NCBI RefSeq assembly: GCF_042433955.1
Contig: NZ_JBHLUH010000089.1
Coordinates: 95,589-159,588, forward strand
Length of the DNA: 64,000 nt
DNA from: Phytohabitans kaempferiae
Lineage (GTDB): Bacteria > Actinomycetota > Actinomycetes > Mycobacteriales > Micromonosporaceae
Reading direction: 5' to 3'
Part shown: piece after piece, positions 34,158-42,578 of the stretch
Layout of the letters: each line of letters opens with the position of its first letter
Numbering within the stretch: position 1 is the first letter of the stretch
Notes under the pieces: generated by a model
What the model was told of the DNA's origin: nothing
The model's input: only the letters and a program-made list of their open reading frames with translations
Database searches by the model: none
Made by a program: the position numbers and the translations under genes

Positions 34158-37051
34158 ACCATCCGCTCCCAGCCCTCCAGTCCGGGCGTCCGCCGCACCA
34201 GCTCGGTGAAGTGGCGCAGGGCCCGCTCCCGCTCCTCCGCCGTGGCGCCGTCCGCCTTGAGCAGCCACACCTCCAGCAGCGCGTGGGCGACCGACCGGAG
34301 CGGCAGGCCCTCGCGGTCCGCCATCGTGCGGCTCGCCGCCGGAAGCGACCGCTCCAGCGGCTCCAGGCTGTGGACGGCCGCGTCGTCGCTGGTACGGCAG
34401 AGGAAGTTGGTGCGGCGGCGCAGGTACTCGTTGTCCCGGGAGACGGCGAGCGTCAGCGTGCCCCGGCGCGGGTCCGAGGGCGGGATCTCGTACGTCCAGT
34501 ACAGGTCGACCGGCGGCGTCCGGAAGGTGCCGTCGTCGACGCCCAGCACGATGTCCCGGGCGTCGCCGACCCAGACCCGTTCCAGCGTCAGCAGCTCCAC
34601 CAGGCTCTGCCACTCGTCCCAGTGGAGCTGGGAGCGCCACAGCATCGACTGCCGCTTCCAGCCGGCGACCGCCTCCTCGTCGACGATCTCGCTGACCCGC
34701 AGCGTGCCGGCGGCGTGCACGGCGAGCAGCGTCAGGTTGGCGCTGTACGCGGCGTACCGGGCCGGCACCGGCAGCGTCCGGGGCTGGTACGCCGCCAGCC
34801 GCCTCGGCGCCGGCGCGTGGTGGACGCGGCGGAGCAGCCGCACCAGCAGGCCGGCGAGCGCGGCCCGCTCGGGGGCGTCCAGCCGCGACAGCATGCCGCG
34901 CAGGAAGCCCGCGATCGGCGTGCGCACGCTCAGCACCGAGAAGGAGAGCAGCGCGTGCAGCAGGTCGTCGTCGGCGGGCGCGGCACCGAACGAGAGCGTG
35001 GCGGCGGCGTCCCGGGCGGCGAGGTCGCGCAGCGCCTGGAACGCCATCCGCGCGACCAGGAACTCGCCGAACGTGGCGTGCAGGAACTCGTACGTGCCGA
35101 GCTGGCTCCCGTCCCGCACGGCCCGCGCGCGGTGCACGAAGAAGAACCGCCCCAGCACGATCTCCGCCCGGCCGAGCGGTGCGCGCAGGCCGGCGGCGGG
35201 CGGCGGCGGGTCGCCGGTGAGGGCGGCCAGGTCGGCGCCGAGGTCGGCCTCGGTGACCCACTGCGTGTTGCGGTTGAACATCGCGAACGCCACCAGCGAC
35301 AGCCGCCGCAGCTCCTCCTCGACGGCCCGGTCGAGGTCGCGTTCGGGGAGGCCGGGGCGGTGCCTGGTGACCTCGCGGCGGGCGAAGCTGCGCAGCAGCC
35401 GCTCGTACAGCTCGTCCTGGTCGAGCCCGGTGGAGAGGCGCTGGAGGGCGTTGCCGTCGGCGTCGTACAGGGCGAGCATGAGCAGCAGCAGCGGCTGCCC
35501 GGCCAGCTCGCGGTGGGGGAGCACGGCCGCCGGGGTGAGCGGGGCGAGACCGCGGGCGGCGAGGTGGCCGGCGTTGACCCGGTGCCACACGCGCAGCCAG
35601 GCGGCGATCCTCGGCTCGTCGAACGGCTCCAGCCACACCGCCACCGTCCCCTCCGGCGCCCGCGCCCGGTCGGCGACGCTCGTGCGGCTCGTCACCACCA
35701 CCACGACCGGGCGTCCCTGGTCGGCCTCGCGGCGCTGGAACGCGGCGACCCGGCCCAGGTAGTCGGACTGGCTCACGCCGGTCGCCTGGAGCAGCTCGTC
35801 GAAGCCGTCGAGCACGACGACCGGCAGCGCGTCGCCGGCCGACCGGGCCAGCGCCGGCCAGTCCAGCCGCTCGCCGGTCTCCGCGCGGATGGCGTACTCG
35901 ATCTGGTCCTGGAGGTCGGCGGCCGCCGGTACGTCGCGGAGCACGACCCGCACGGGCAGGAAGTCGGCCGCCGGCAGCCGGGCCGCGAGCACCTTGGTGA
36001 GCACCGACTTGCCCGAGCCCGGCTGGCCGAGCACGAGCAGTGGCGCCTCCACCGCCCGCGGCGAGGTGAGGAACGCGGCGAGGAACTCCTGCAGGTCGTC
36101 CCGGACCTCCACATCGGACCACCAGGTCTCGTCGCTGATCCGCCCGCCGGCCCTGGCGACCCGGTAGAGCGGGGTCACGTACGCCTCGCCGAGCGCGGGG
36201 ACGCGCAGCCCCGGCGGTACGTCGCCGGCCTCGACGATCGGGCGGTCGAGCGCGGCCTCGTTGGCCCGGGCGAGGGCGGCCCGCCGCTCGTCCGGCACGC
36301 GGCCGGTGGAGATGCCGTCGAGGACCCGGCCGAGCCCGGTGAGCGCGACGCCGAGACCGCGCAGCTCGGCCCGGGTCGCGGCGTGCTCGCGCAGGCCGGA
36401 CCAGAACGCGACCTCGGGGAAGTCGGCGCCGAGCTGGCGGAACAGCTCCGCGTACCGGGCGCAGGCGGCCGGCGGGAGCGCCTCCAGTGTCCGCCGGAAA
36501 CTGTTTCGGGCGGTCTCCGGCAGCCGCTCCCACACCGCGAGGCCGCCGACGAAGCGGGCCAGCCCGGTGGAGACGCCGCGGTAGTGCTCGCGCAGTGTCT
36601 CCAGCAGACGGTCGTGCGGCTCCTGCGGCCCGGGCAGCAGCGGGGCGAGCGCGAAGATGGCCTCGGGGAGGCCGGTGCCGACCCCGCCGCCACCGGCCAC
36701 CGCCAGCTGCTCCTCCCCGGTCAGCTCCAGGTCGGCGACGGCGATGGGCAGGTCGGCCTCGGCCAGCGCCTCGAAGTACGCGGTCACGACGAGCACCGCG
36801 TGCGCCGCCTCGAGCCGCTGTGTCCGCCCGTACCGGGAGAGCCCGCCCCGCCGCTCGGCGAGCCCGCGCACGAGCTGGTGGCCGAGCCGCGCGAGCTCCG
36901 ACTTGGCGTCGAACCAGCCGAGCACCACCGGAAACGGCACGGCTGCCCCGAGCAGCGCGCCGCTGGTCAGCGACTCCAGGGCGGCGACAACCCTGCTGTC
37001 CCGGCCACCGAGCAGGCGTACCGCGTCCGCGTAGCTGAGTACCTGGGGCAT
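34148..37051 (-). CDS. NACHT-domain STAND NTPase
   Basis: A 967-residue predicted signalling ATPase. The N-terminal 250 residues are helical and begin SYADAVRLLGGRDSRVVAALESL, a pattern I recall as one of the NACHT-associated helical (NNH-type) domains. The NACHT core follows: Walker A GQPGSGKS around residue 341-349, Walker B VVVLDGFDELL near 410-418, and the sensor segment VVVVTSRTS. The C-terminal 400 residues are helical with no recognisable WD, LRR or TPR repeats. Bacterial NACHT proteins include anti-phage NLR-like sensors, but no effector gene or other defence gene is adjacent. ATG 37051 is the family start. The gene begins exactly where a decayed histidine-kinase fragment begins on the other strand, suggesting it arrived by insertion. 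Confidence 0.85.
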   Translation of the reverse strand: MPQVLSYADAVRLLGGRDSRVVAALESLTSGALLGAAVPFPVVLGWFDAKSELARLGHQLVRGLAERRGGLSRYGRTQRLEAAHAVLVVTAYFEALAEADLPIAVADLELTGEEQLAVAGGGGVGTGLPEAIFALAPLLPGPQEPHDRLLETLREHYRGVSTGLARFVGGLAVWERLPETARNSFRRTLEALPPAACARYAELFRQLGADFPEVAFWSGLREHAATRAELRGLGVALTGLGRVLDGISTGRVPDERRAALARANEAALDRPIVEAGDVPPGLRVPALGEAYVTPLYRVARAGGRISDETWWSDVEVRDDLQEFLAAFLTSPRAVEAPLLVLGQPGSGKSVLTKVLAARLPAADFLPVRVVLRDVPAAADLQDQIEYAIRAETGERLDWPALARSAGDALPVVVLDGFDELLQATGVSQSDYLGRVAAFQRREADQGRPVVVVVTSRTSVADRARAPEGTVAVWLEPFDEPRIAAWLRVWHRVNAGHLAARGLAPLTPAAVLPHRELAGQPLLLLMLALYDADGNALQRLSTGLDQDELYERLLRSFARREVTRHRPGLPERDLDRAVEEELRRLSLVAFAMFNRNTQWVTEADLGADLAALTGDPPPPAAGLRAPLGRAEIVLGRFFFVHRARAVRDGSQLGTYEFLHATFGEFLVARMAFQALRDLAARDAAATLSFGAAPADDDLLHALLSFSVLSVRTPIAGFLRGMLSRLDAPERAALAGLLVRLLRRVHHAPAPRRLAAYQPRTLPVPARYAAYSANLTLLAVHAAGTLRVSEIVDEEAVAGWKRQSMLWRSQLHWDEWQSLVELLTLERVWVGDARDIVLGVDDGTFRTPPVDLYWTYEIPPSDPRRGTLTLAVSRDNEYLRRRTNFLCRTSDDAAVHSLEPLERSLPAASRTMADREGLPLRSVAHALLEVWLLKADGATAEERERALRHFTELVRRTPGLEGWERMVEP

Positions 37052-37055
37052 GCGC

Positions 37056-37291
37056 CAGACGGTACAAGTCTGGAACACGGGGCCGGTCGTGTACCCGGGC
37101 GAGGTCGAGCGGCTGTTCCAGCCGTTCCAGCGCCTGGGCCGCGACCGCCTCGGCGGGGACGCCGCCGATGGGCACGGGCTTGGCCTGGCCATCGTGCGCG
37201 CGATCGCCCGCGCAGGGCGCGGCGGTCAGCGCCACGGCCCGTCCCCGAGGGCGGCCTGGACGTCGAGGTGGCCTTCCCCCGAGGTGCGTGA
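37056..37291 (+). pseudogene. Decayed C-terminus of a sensor histidine kinase
   Basis: From 37056 one frame encodes VQVWNTGPVVYPGEVERLF-QPFQRLG and then DGHGLGLAIVRAIARA, the N-box/G-box end of a HATPase domain. It then needs two frame changes (near 37213 and 37240) to read GAAVSATARP and GGLDVEVAFPRGA up to a stop at 37291. The rest of the kinase is missing because the NACHT gene starts at its left edge. It is a clear pseudogene fragment, and the promoter of the NACHT gene must lie within it. Its response regulator partner is not seen; the regulator downstream belongs to another operon on the other strand. Confidence 0.8.
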
Positions 37292-37295
37292 CCGG

Positions 37296-37961
37296 TCAGG
37301 GCGACTCCGGCGCCCCGGGCGTGAGCAGCCGCTGGTTGTACGCCTCGGCCACGGCGGCGGCGCGGTCGCGGACGCCGAGCTTGGCGTAGATGTTGAGCAG
37401 GTGGCTCTTGATCGTGGCCTCGGTGATGAACAGCCGGGCGGCCGCCTGCCGGTTGGTGTTGCCGGCCGCCACGAGCGCGAGCACCTCCAGCTCCCGCTGG
37501 CTGAGCAGCTGCGGTGCGGGGGTGCGGACCCGGTTGACCAGCCACGCTGCCACCGAGGGGGAGAGCACGGTCTCGCGCCGGGCGGCGGCCCGCGCGCCAC
37601 GCAGCAGGTCCTCGCGGGGCGAGTCCTTGAGCAGGTAGCCGGTCGCGCCCGCCTCGATCGCCGGCAGCACGTGCGCGTCGGTGTCGTAGGTGGTCAGCAC
37701 CAGCACGCGCGCGGTGACGCCGAGCCGGGCCAGCTCGGTGATCGCGGTCAGGCCGTCCATGCCCGGCATGCGCAGGTCCATCAGGATCACGTCGGGCCGC
37801 AGCTCCCGCGCGAGTCGTACGGCCGTGGCGCCGTCGGCCGCCTCGCCCACCACCTCGAAGCCGGGCGCGGCGGCGAACATGCTGCTCAGCCCGTCTCTGA
37901 CCACGGGGTGGTCGTCGGCGATCAGCAGGCGTACCGGGGCCTCGGCCGGGCGGTCGGTCAC
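37296..37961 (-). CDS. NarL/LuxR-family response regulator
   Basis: A 221-residue regulator: receiver with D16-D17, phospho-acceptor D62 (VILMDLRMPGMDG) and K112 (GYLLKD), then a LuxR helix-turn-helix (LSQRELEVLALVAAGNTNRQAAARLFITEATIKSHL). GTG 37961 overlaps the kinase stop in a GTGA junction. It is the last gene of a four-gene operon with an ABC-2 transporter and its kinase, and most likely controls that transporter. Confidence 0.93.
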   Translation of the reverse strand: MTDRPAEAPVRLLIADDHPVVRDGLSSMFAAAPGFEVVGEAADGATAVRLARELRPDVILMDLRMPGMDGLTAITELARLGVTARVLVLTTYDTDAHVLPAIEAGATGYLLKDSPREDLLRGARAAARRETVLSPSVAAWLVNRVRTPAPQLLSQRELEVLALVAAGNTNRQAAARLFITEATIKSHLLNIYAKLGVRDRAAAVAEAYNQRLLTPGAPESP

Positions 37962-39190
37962 GCGTGGCTCCCGGCCGGCAGCGTGGGGACGCAGGCGGAG
38001 ATTCCGGTGCCGGCGCCCGGCTCCGACTCGATCTGGAGCGTCCCGGAGAGCCCTTCGACCCGCTGCCGCATGATCGTGAGGCCGAAGCCGCCGCCGACCC
38101 CCGCCGGATCGAAGCCCCGCCCGTCGTCGCGCACGTCCAGCGCCACCTCGTGCTCCAGATAGGACAGTGTCACCCCGACCCGGGTCGCGTGCGCGTGCTT
38201 GGCCACGTTGGCCAGCGCCTCCTGGGCCGTGCGCAACAGCGCGAACTCGGTCTCCCGCGACATCGGCCGCGCCGTGCCGGTCGTGGTGACCTGGACGGCC
38301 GGCCCGTGCAGCCGCGACCACCGCCCGGCCACCTCGGCGAGCGCGTCGCTCAGCCGCCCGGTCTCCAGCGGCTCGGGCCGGAGCGCGTCGACCGAGCGCC
38401 GCGCCTCCGACAGGCTCTCCCGCGCCAGCCGCTTCACCGACTCCAACGGCCGGCGCCACTGCTCCGGCGCCTCGTGCCGCTGCTCGGCGGCCTGGAGCTG
38501 CGTGATGATCCCGGTGAGCCCTTGCGCCAGCGTGTCGTGGATCTCGCGGGCCATCCGCTGCCGCTCGTCGCGGACCCCCGCCTCCCTGGCCTGGGCGAGC
38601 AGCCGCGAGTGCAGTCCGGCGTTCTCGGCGAGGGTCGCCTCCAGCAACTGGTTGGCCCGCCGCAGCTCGGCGACGGTCCTGCCGCGCTCGGCCTGCACCT
38701 TCTCGTCGAGCCACAGGACCCAGGCGGTGCCGCACAGGATGACGATGTTGAATACCACGATGGTCAGGTAGAGGCCCACGCCCATCGGGGTCGTCGCCGC
38801 CACGCCCGAGGCCTGCGCGGTGCCGGCCACCACCGCCGTGGCCGCCACCGCCGGCAGACGCCACGGCCAGGGGACGACGGTGAACGCGTAGATGAAGGGC
38901 GCCGGGGTGAAGAGCCCGAACAAGGGGTTTCGGAGCACCAGGACCGTGGTGACCACCAGCAGCCCGGTGAAGAACACGCCCATGAGCCGGGGCCGCTGCC
39001 ACCAGCCGGGCCGCAGCGTGAACATGACGAGCATCCACACGGCGGCCAGCCCGCAGAGAGCGAGGTCGATGAGCAGGGCGCCGCCGGCCGGGCTCGTCCC
39101 GACCACCGTGAGCACGACGAGGACCGCCAGCAACGTGTACGGCACCACGGTCACCAGCACACGCGGTGGCCCCGCATCCTCTCTGTCCAA
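37958..39190 (-). CDS. Sensor histidine kinase, NarL/DesK type
   Basis: A 410-residue membrane kinase with about six hydrophobic segments (residues 12-160), a coiled-coil linker (about 163-207), a HisKA_3 domain with H218 (RQRMAREIHDTLAQGLTG) and a HATPase domain (TAQEALANVAKHAHA, VRDDGRGFDPAG...GFGLTIMRQRVEG). There is no large external loop, so it probably senses a membrane or transporter state. It lies 24 bases behind the permease gene and overlaps the regulator. Confidence 0.92.
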   Translation of the reverse strand: MDREDAGPPRVLVTVVPYTLLAVLVVLTVVGTSPAGGALLIDLALCGLAAVWMLVMFTLRPGWWQRPRLMGVFFTGLLVVTTVLVLRNPLFGLFTPAPFIYAFTVVPWPWRLPAVAATAVVAGTAQASGVAATTPMGVGLYLTIVVFNIVILCGTAWVLWLDEKVQAERGRTVAELRRANQLLEATLAENAGLHSRLLAQAREAGVRDERQRMAREIHDTLAQGLTGIITQLQAAEQRHEAPEQWRRPLESVKRLARESLSEARRSVDALRPEPLETGRLSDALAEVAGRWSRLHGPAVQVTTTGTARPMSRETEFALLRTAQEALANVAKHAHATRVGVTLSYLEHEVALDVRDDGRGFDPAGVGGGFGLTIMRQRVEGLSGTLQIESEPGAGTGISACVPTLPAGSHA

Positions 39191-39214
39191 CGCCCCCTCC
39201 TCTCAGCGGCGAGT

Positions 39215-39955
39215 CTATTGCCAGCGAAACCAGCGGACGGCGATCGCCGAGCAGCAGGCCATGTAGAGCGCCAGGACCAGCAGGGGGTGCGCCGACGGGA
39301 AGTCGCCCGCCAGCGCGTCCTGGAACGCCCGCATGCCGGCGCCGAGCGGGGTCAGGTGGCTGATGTCCCGCAGCAGCGGGGGCATCTGCGTGATCGGCAG
39401 CCAGAGCCCGGCGAAGAACATCAGTGGGAAGTACACCACCGTGCCGATCGCCGCGGCCGCCGCACGCCCGGGCGCCAGCGCGGTGATCATCAGCCCGATC
39501 GACAGCAGCGCGGCGGTCGCGAGGAGCCAGCCGGCGACGAAGCCGGCGGGGTGCGCCGGGAGGCGGACGCCGAAGCCGAGCCGCGCCACCGCGAGAAACA
39601 GGACCAGCGAGACGAACGCGATGGCGAGGTTGGCCACGAGCTGGGCGGCGAGCACGCGTACCGGGCCGACGGGCGTGGTCCGCATCCGCCGCAGCACGCC
39701 GCCCTCGCGGTATCCGGCGAGCGTCGAGGGGAGTGCGATCAGGGCCAGTATCGCCACGTTGAACAGCACGATGACCGGCACGTAGATCTCGAACGTGGAG
39801 ATGCCGCCGTTGACGTCCTGAGGCTTGCGCAGCGAGGGCACGTTGCCCAGGATGATCAGCAGGACCAGCGGGAAGCCGACGCCCCACAGCGGCCCGACCT
39901 TGTCGCGTACGGACAGCGTGGTCTCGACCGTGACGAGCCGCCAGGTGCCAGACAT
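39215..39955 (-). CDS. ABC-2 type transporter permease
   Basis: A 246-residue permease with six hydrophobic segments and the ABC-2 signature region (GYREGGVLRRMRTTPVGPVRVLAAQL, then FFAGLWLPITQMPPLLRDISHLTPLGAGMRAFQDAL). It pairs with the ATPase whose gene ends 23 bases upstream, forming an exporter of the DrrAB/Nod type for lipids, drugs or peptides. The family uses one permease as a homodimer. The two-component genes follow directly, a common layout for inducible exporters. Confidence 0.9.
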   Translation of the reverse strand: MSGTWRLVTVETTLSVRDKVGPLWGVGFPLVLLIILGNVPSLRKPQDVNGGISTFEIYVPVIVLFNVAILALIALPSTLAGYREGGVLRRMRTTPVGPVRVLAAQLVANLAIAFVSLVLFLAVARLGFGVRLPAHPAGFVAGWLLATAALLSIGLMITALAPGRAAAAAIGTVVYFPLMFFAGLWLPITQMPPLLRDISHLTPLGAGMRAFQDALAGDFPSAHPLLVLALYMACCSAIAVRWFRWQ

Positions 39956-39978
39956 GGTTTTCCTCTCTCGTGGTGGGT

Positions 39979-40899
39979 CTACTTGGTGTCGCGAACCGGG
40001 CCTCTGCCGGTCAGCGCCACGAACGCGTCCTCCAGGCTCGCCGGCTCCACGCGGAGCCGTTCGGCGACGACCTGGTCGCGGGCCAGCGCGGCGGTGACCG
40101 TGTTGAGCGCGTCGCTGTCGCCGGTGACGACGACCCATTCGCCACGGCGGGTAACGGCGGAGACGCCGGGAAGTCCGGCCAGCAGCCGGTCGTCGACCGG
40201 CCGGGACGGGCGAAACTGGATCCGCTGGCCGACGCCCGCCCGATCGGTCAGGCCGGCCGGCGTGTCCACCGTGACCACCCGGCCCGCGTCGATCAGCGCC
40301 ACCCGGTCGCAGAGCCGCTCGGCCTCCTCCATGAAGTGGGTGACCAGCACGATCGTCACTCCGCTGGAGCGCACGCTCTCGATCAGGTCCCAGGTGTCGC
40401 GCCGGGCCTGCGGGTCAAGGCCGGTGGTGAGCTCGTCGAGGATCGCCACGCGCGGGGCGCCGACGAGCGCCAGCGCGATCGAGAGCCGCTGCTTCTGGCC
40501 ACCGGAGAGCTTGCCGAACGGGGTCTCGGCCTTGTCGCCCAGCGCGAGCCCGTCGAGCAGCTCGCGCCAGTCGGCCGGCTCAGGGTAGAAGGAGCTGTAG
40601 AGCCGCAGCGCCTCGGCGACGCGCAGCCGCGGCGGCAACTGGCTCTCCTGGAGCTGGACGCCGAGCCGCCGGGTCAGCGCGGCGTGGTCGCGGCGCGGGT
40701 CGAGCCCGAGCACCGTGATCTCGCCCCGGTCCGGCGCCCGGAGGCCGGCGACGCACTCCACGGTCGTGGTCTTGCCGGCGCCGTTCGGGCCGAGGACACC
40801 GAGGATCTCGCCCTCCTCGACGGTGAACGAGACGTCCTCGACGGCGACCTTGTCCCTGTAACGCTTGTGGAGGTTGCGTACCTCGATCACGGGCGGCAT
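39979..40899 (-). CDS. ABC transporter ATPase, DrrA-like
   Basis: A 306-residue ATPase with Walker A GPNGAGKTT (37-45), signature LSGGQ (131-135), Walker B VAILDE (151-156) and the switch His in LVTHFMEEAE. The C-terminal 80 residues form the extra domain of DrrA-type ATPases. ATG 40899 follows GGAGAGGA; a longer frame encodes a Gly/Arg-rich extension without a ribosome binding site. It is the first gene of the operon ATPase-permease-kinase-regulator, so the 733-bp spacer upstream must carry the promoter. Confidence 0.92.
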   Translation of the reverse strand: MPPVIEVRNLHKRYRDKVAVEDVSFTVEEGEILGVLGPNGAGKTTTVECVAGLRAPDRGEITVLGLDPRRDHAALTRRLGVQLQESQLPPRLRVAEALRLYSSFYPEPADWRELLDGLALGDKAETPFGKLSGGQKQRLSIALALVGAPRVAILDELTTGLDPQARRDTWDLIESVRSSGVTIVLVTHFMEEAERLCDRVALIDAGRVVTVDTPAGLTDRAGVGQRIQFRPSRPVDDRLLAGLPGVSAVTRRGEWVVVTGDSDALNTVTAALARDQVVAERLRVEPASLEDAFVALTGRGPVRDTK

Positions 40900-41632
40900 G
40901 CGGGCGTCCTCTCCGGCCTGGCCCCAGCGGCGGCTGGGCTGCCTCCAGCCTTCCGCGACCGGCGCCGCCCGGACACCGACCAGTGGACCGGACCCGCACT
41001 CCCGGCCGGCGGGGACGCCGACCCCACCACGTGATGGCCCGCGACCCACCGATTGGTTGATCCCGCGGGTCGCGCTCAGGTCGTGGCATGGCCGCGACCT
41101 CACAGATCTATTGAGCTACCGCGATGTCCGTCGCGGTCCGGGCCGCTGCTCCCGCGGCCTCACCCTCCACGTCCCCAACCCCCGCCCGTCAGCACCGTGC
41201 CGCCGGACCCGCGCGTACGTTCACGGCCGCCGTCGTTCGCTGGCGGCGCGGCGCAGCTGATTCTGCTGCTAGCCCGACGCGCAGAGCTTTTGTGGTCAGG
41301 GTTCGCGTTCGCGGACAGGTCCGCACTCGCGTGTGGTGGCCCCCCGGATGCCGGTGAGCCGAGGGGAGTGTGCCGGCGATGCGGCGTGAGCTGGATGATC
41401 TGTGCAAGCCTGCCGTGGCTTTCGCCGGAAATGTTGCGGCGTGTCCTGGCCGTCACAGGGCTCTTTCGGGGAAGGAGCCCTATGCGGGCGGCGCGAGAGG
41501 GCTGTTTCCCGGAATTAGCCCTTTCGGTGCCGCGGAGTGAGGGCAGGTCTGGTTGTGGATCGCGCAGGGTGAGGCTGCGGGAGCGGCGGTCTGGACCTGG
41601 CCTGGACCGCGACGGACGTCGCGGCAGCCCTC
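40900..41632. other. 733-bp gene-free region upstream of the ABC operon
   Basis: No credible gene. It holds several paired elements: CGCGACCC/GGGTCGCG (41040-41047 and 41067-41074); two small hairpins AGGGCTC/GAGCCCT (41457-41463, 41475-41481) and AGGGCT/AGCCCT (41498-41503, 41517-41522) set in related sequences containing C-T-N-TTTC; and the dispersed repeat copy at 41566-41590. The promoter of the ABC operon should be near 40.92-41.08 kb. The paired elements could be part of a leader or a small RNA. Confidence 0.55.
41566..41590. repeat. Dispersed repeat, copy 2 (copy 1 at 16620-16643)
   Basis: AGGGTGAGGCTGCGGGAGC followed by GGCGGT; one mismatch from the copy near 16.62 kb. Both copies are in gene-free spacers. 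Confidence 0.5.
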
Positions 41633-42532
41633 CTAGGGGTAGCGGCCGGCGGTCGCGTTGAGCCGGAGCGTGTAGACGGTGCTCGTCGCGGTGATGAACA
41701 TGTCGTTGCGACGTGGCCCACCGAACGTCAGGTTGGAAACCACCTCGGGCACGCGCAGCTTGCCGATGAGCGTGCCGTCCGGGGCGAAGCAGTGCACGCC
41801 GTCGTGCGCGGCGATCCACACGTTGCCCCGGTGGTCCAGGCGCATGCCGTCGAAGCTCCCGGCGCCGCAGGTCGCGAAGACGTCGCCGCCGGTGAGTGTC
41901 CCGCCGTCGGTGACCTCGAAGAGCCGGACGTGCTCGCGCCGCGTGTCCACGATGTACAGCCGCCGCTCGTCCAATGTGAACGCCAGCCCGTTCGGCCGCA
42001 CGAAGTCGTCGGCCACGAGGCGCACCTCGCCGCTGCCCGGGTCGATCCGGTACACGTTGCAGGCGCCGATCTCGCTCTCCGAGTGGTAGCCCTCGTAGTC
42101 GCTGTCGATGCCGTAGCTCGGGTCGGTGAACCAGATCGAGCCGTCCGAGCGCTCCACCACGTCGTTCGGGCTGTTGAGACGCTTGCCCTCGTATCGGTCG
42201 GCGAGCACCGTGACCGAGCCGTCCGGCTCGGTGCGGGTGACCCTGCGGTTGCCGTGCTCGCAGGTGACCAGCCGGCCGCGCCGGTCGACCGTGTTGCCGT
42301 TGGAGTAGCCGGAGGGCGCGCGGAAGACGCCGACCGCGCCGGTGGTCTCGTCCCACCGGAGCATCTGGTTGTTGGGGATGTCGCTGAAGACGAGGTAGCG
42401 TCCGGCGGCGAAGTAGGCCGGCCCCTCCAGCCACCGGCCGCCGGTGTGCAGCCGGGTCAGGTACGCGTCGCCGCCGTACCCCGCGAAGCGCTCGTCCAGC
42501 ACCTCGAATCGGGCCTCGATCACCTCCCGCAC
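41633..42532 (-). CDS. SMP-30/gluconolactonase-family protein
   Basis: A 299-residue six-bladed beta-propeller lactonase-like protein. Family marks are LEGPAYFAAGRYLVFSDIPNN (metal-binding Glu), SPNDVVERSDGSIWFTDPSYG (Asn), VRPNGLAFTLDERRLYIVDT and SFDGMRLDHRGNVWIAA (Asp). Such enzymes open sugar lactones or related cyclic esters using Ca2+ or Zn2+ in the cytosol. GTG 42532 is the chosen start, with a second GTG nine bases on. It lies 46 bases behind the UvrA-like gene on the same strand and may be its operon partner by chance. Confidence 0.88.
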   Translation of the reverse strand: MREVIEARFEVLDERFAGYGGDAYLTRLHTGGRWLEGPAYFAAGRYLVFSDIPNNQMLRWDETTGAVGVFRAPSGYSNGNTVDRRGRLVTCEHGNRRVTRTEPDGSVTVLADRYEGKRLNSPNDVVERSDGSIWFTDPSYGIDSDYEGYHSESEIGACNVYRIDPGSGEVRLVADDFVRPNGLAFTLDERRLYIVDTRREHVRLFEVTDGGTLTGGDVFATCGAGSFDGMRLDHRGNVWIAAHDGVHCFAPDGTLIGKLRVPEVVSNLTFGGPRRNDMFITATSTVYTLRLNATAGRYP

Positions 42533-42578
42533 GCCCGTCCTCGTTTCGCCGGCCGGATCCGTGGCACACTGCGCTCGG

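Noticed and set aside
34211..37291. 1026-residue open frame on the plus strand over the NACHT gene
   Set aside because: It mirrors the NACHT gene and has no domain; only its last few codons overlap the decayed kinase end.
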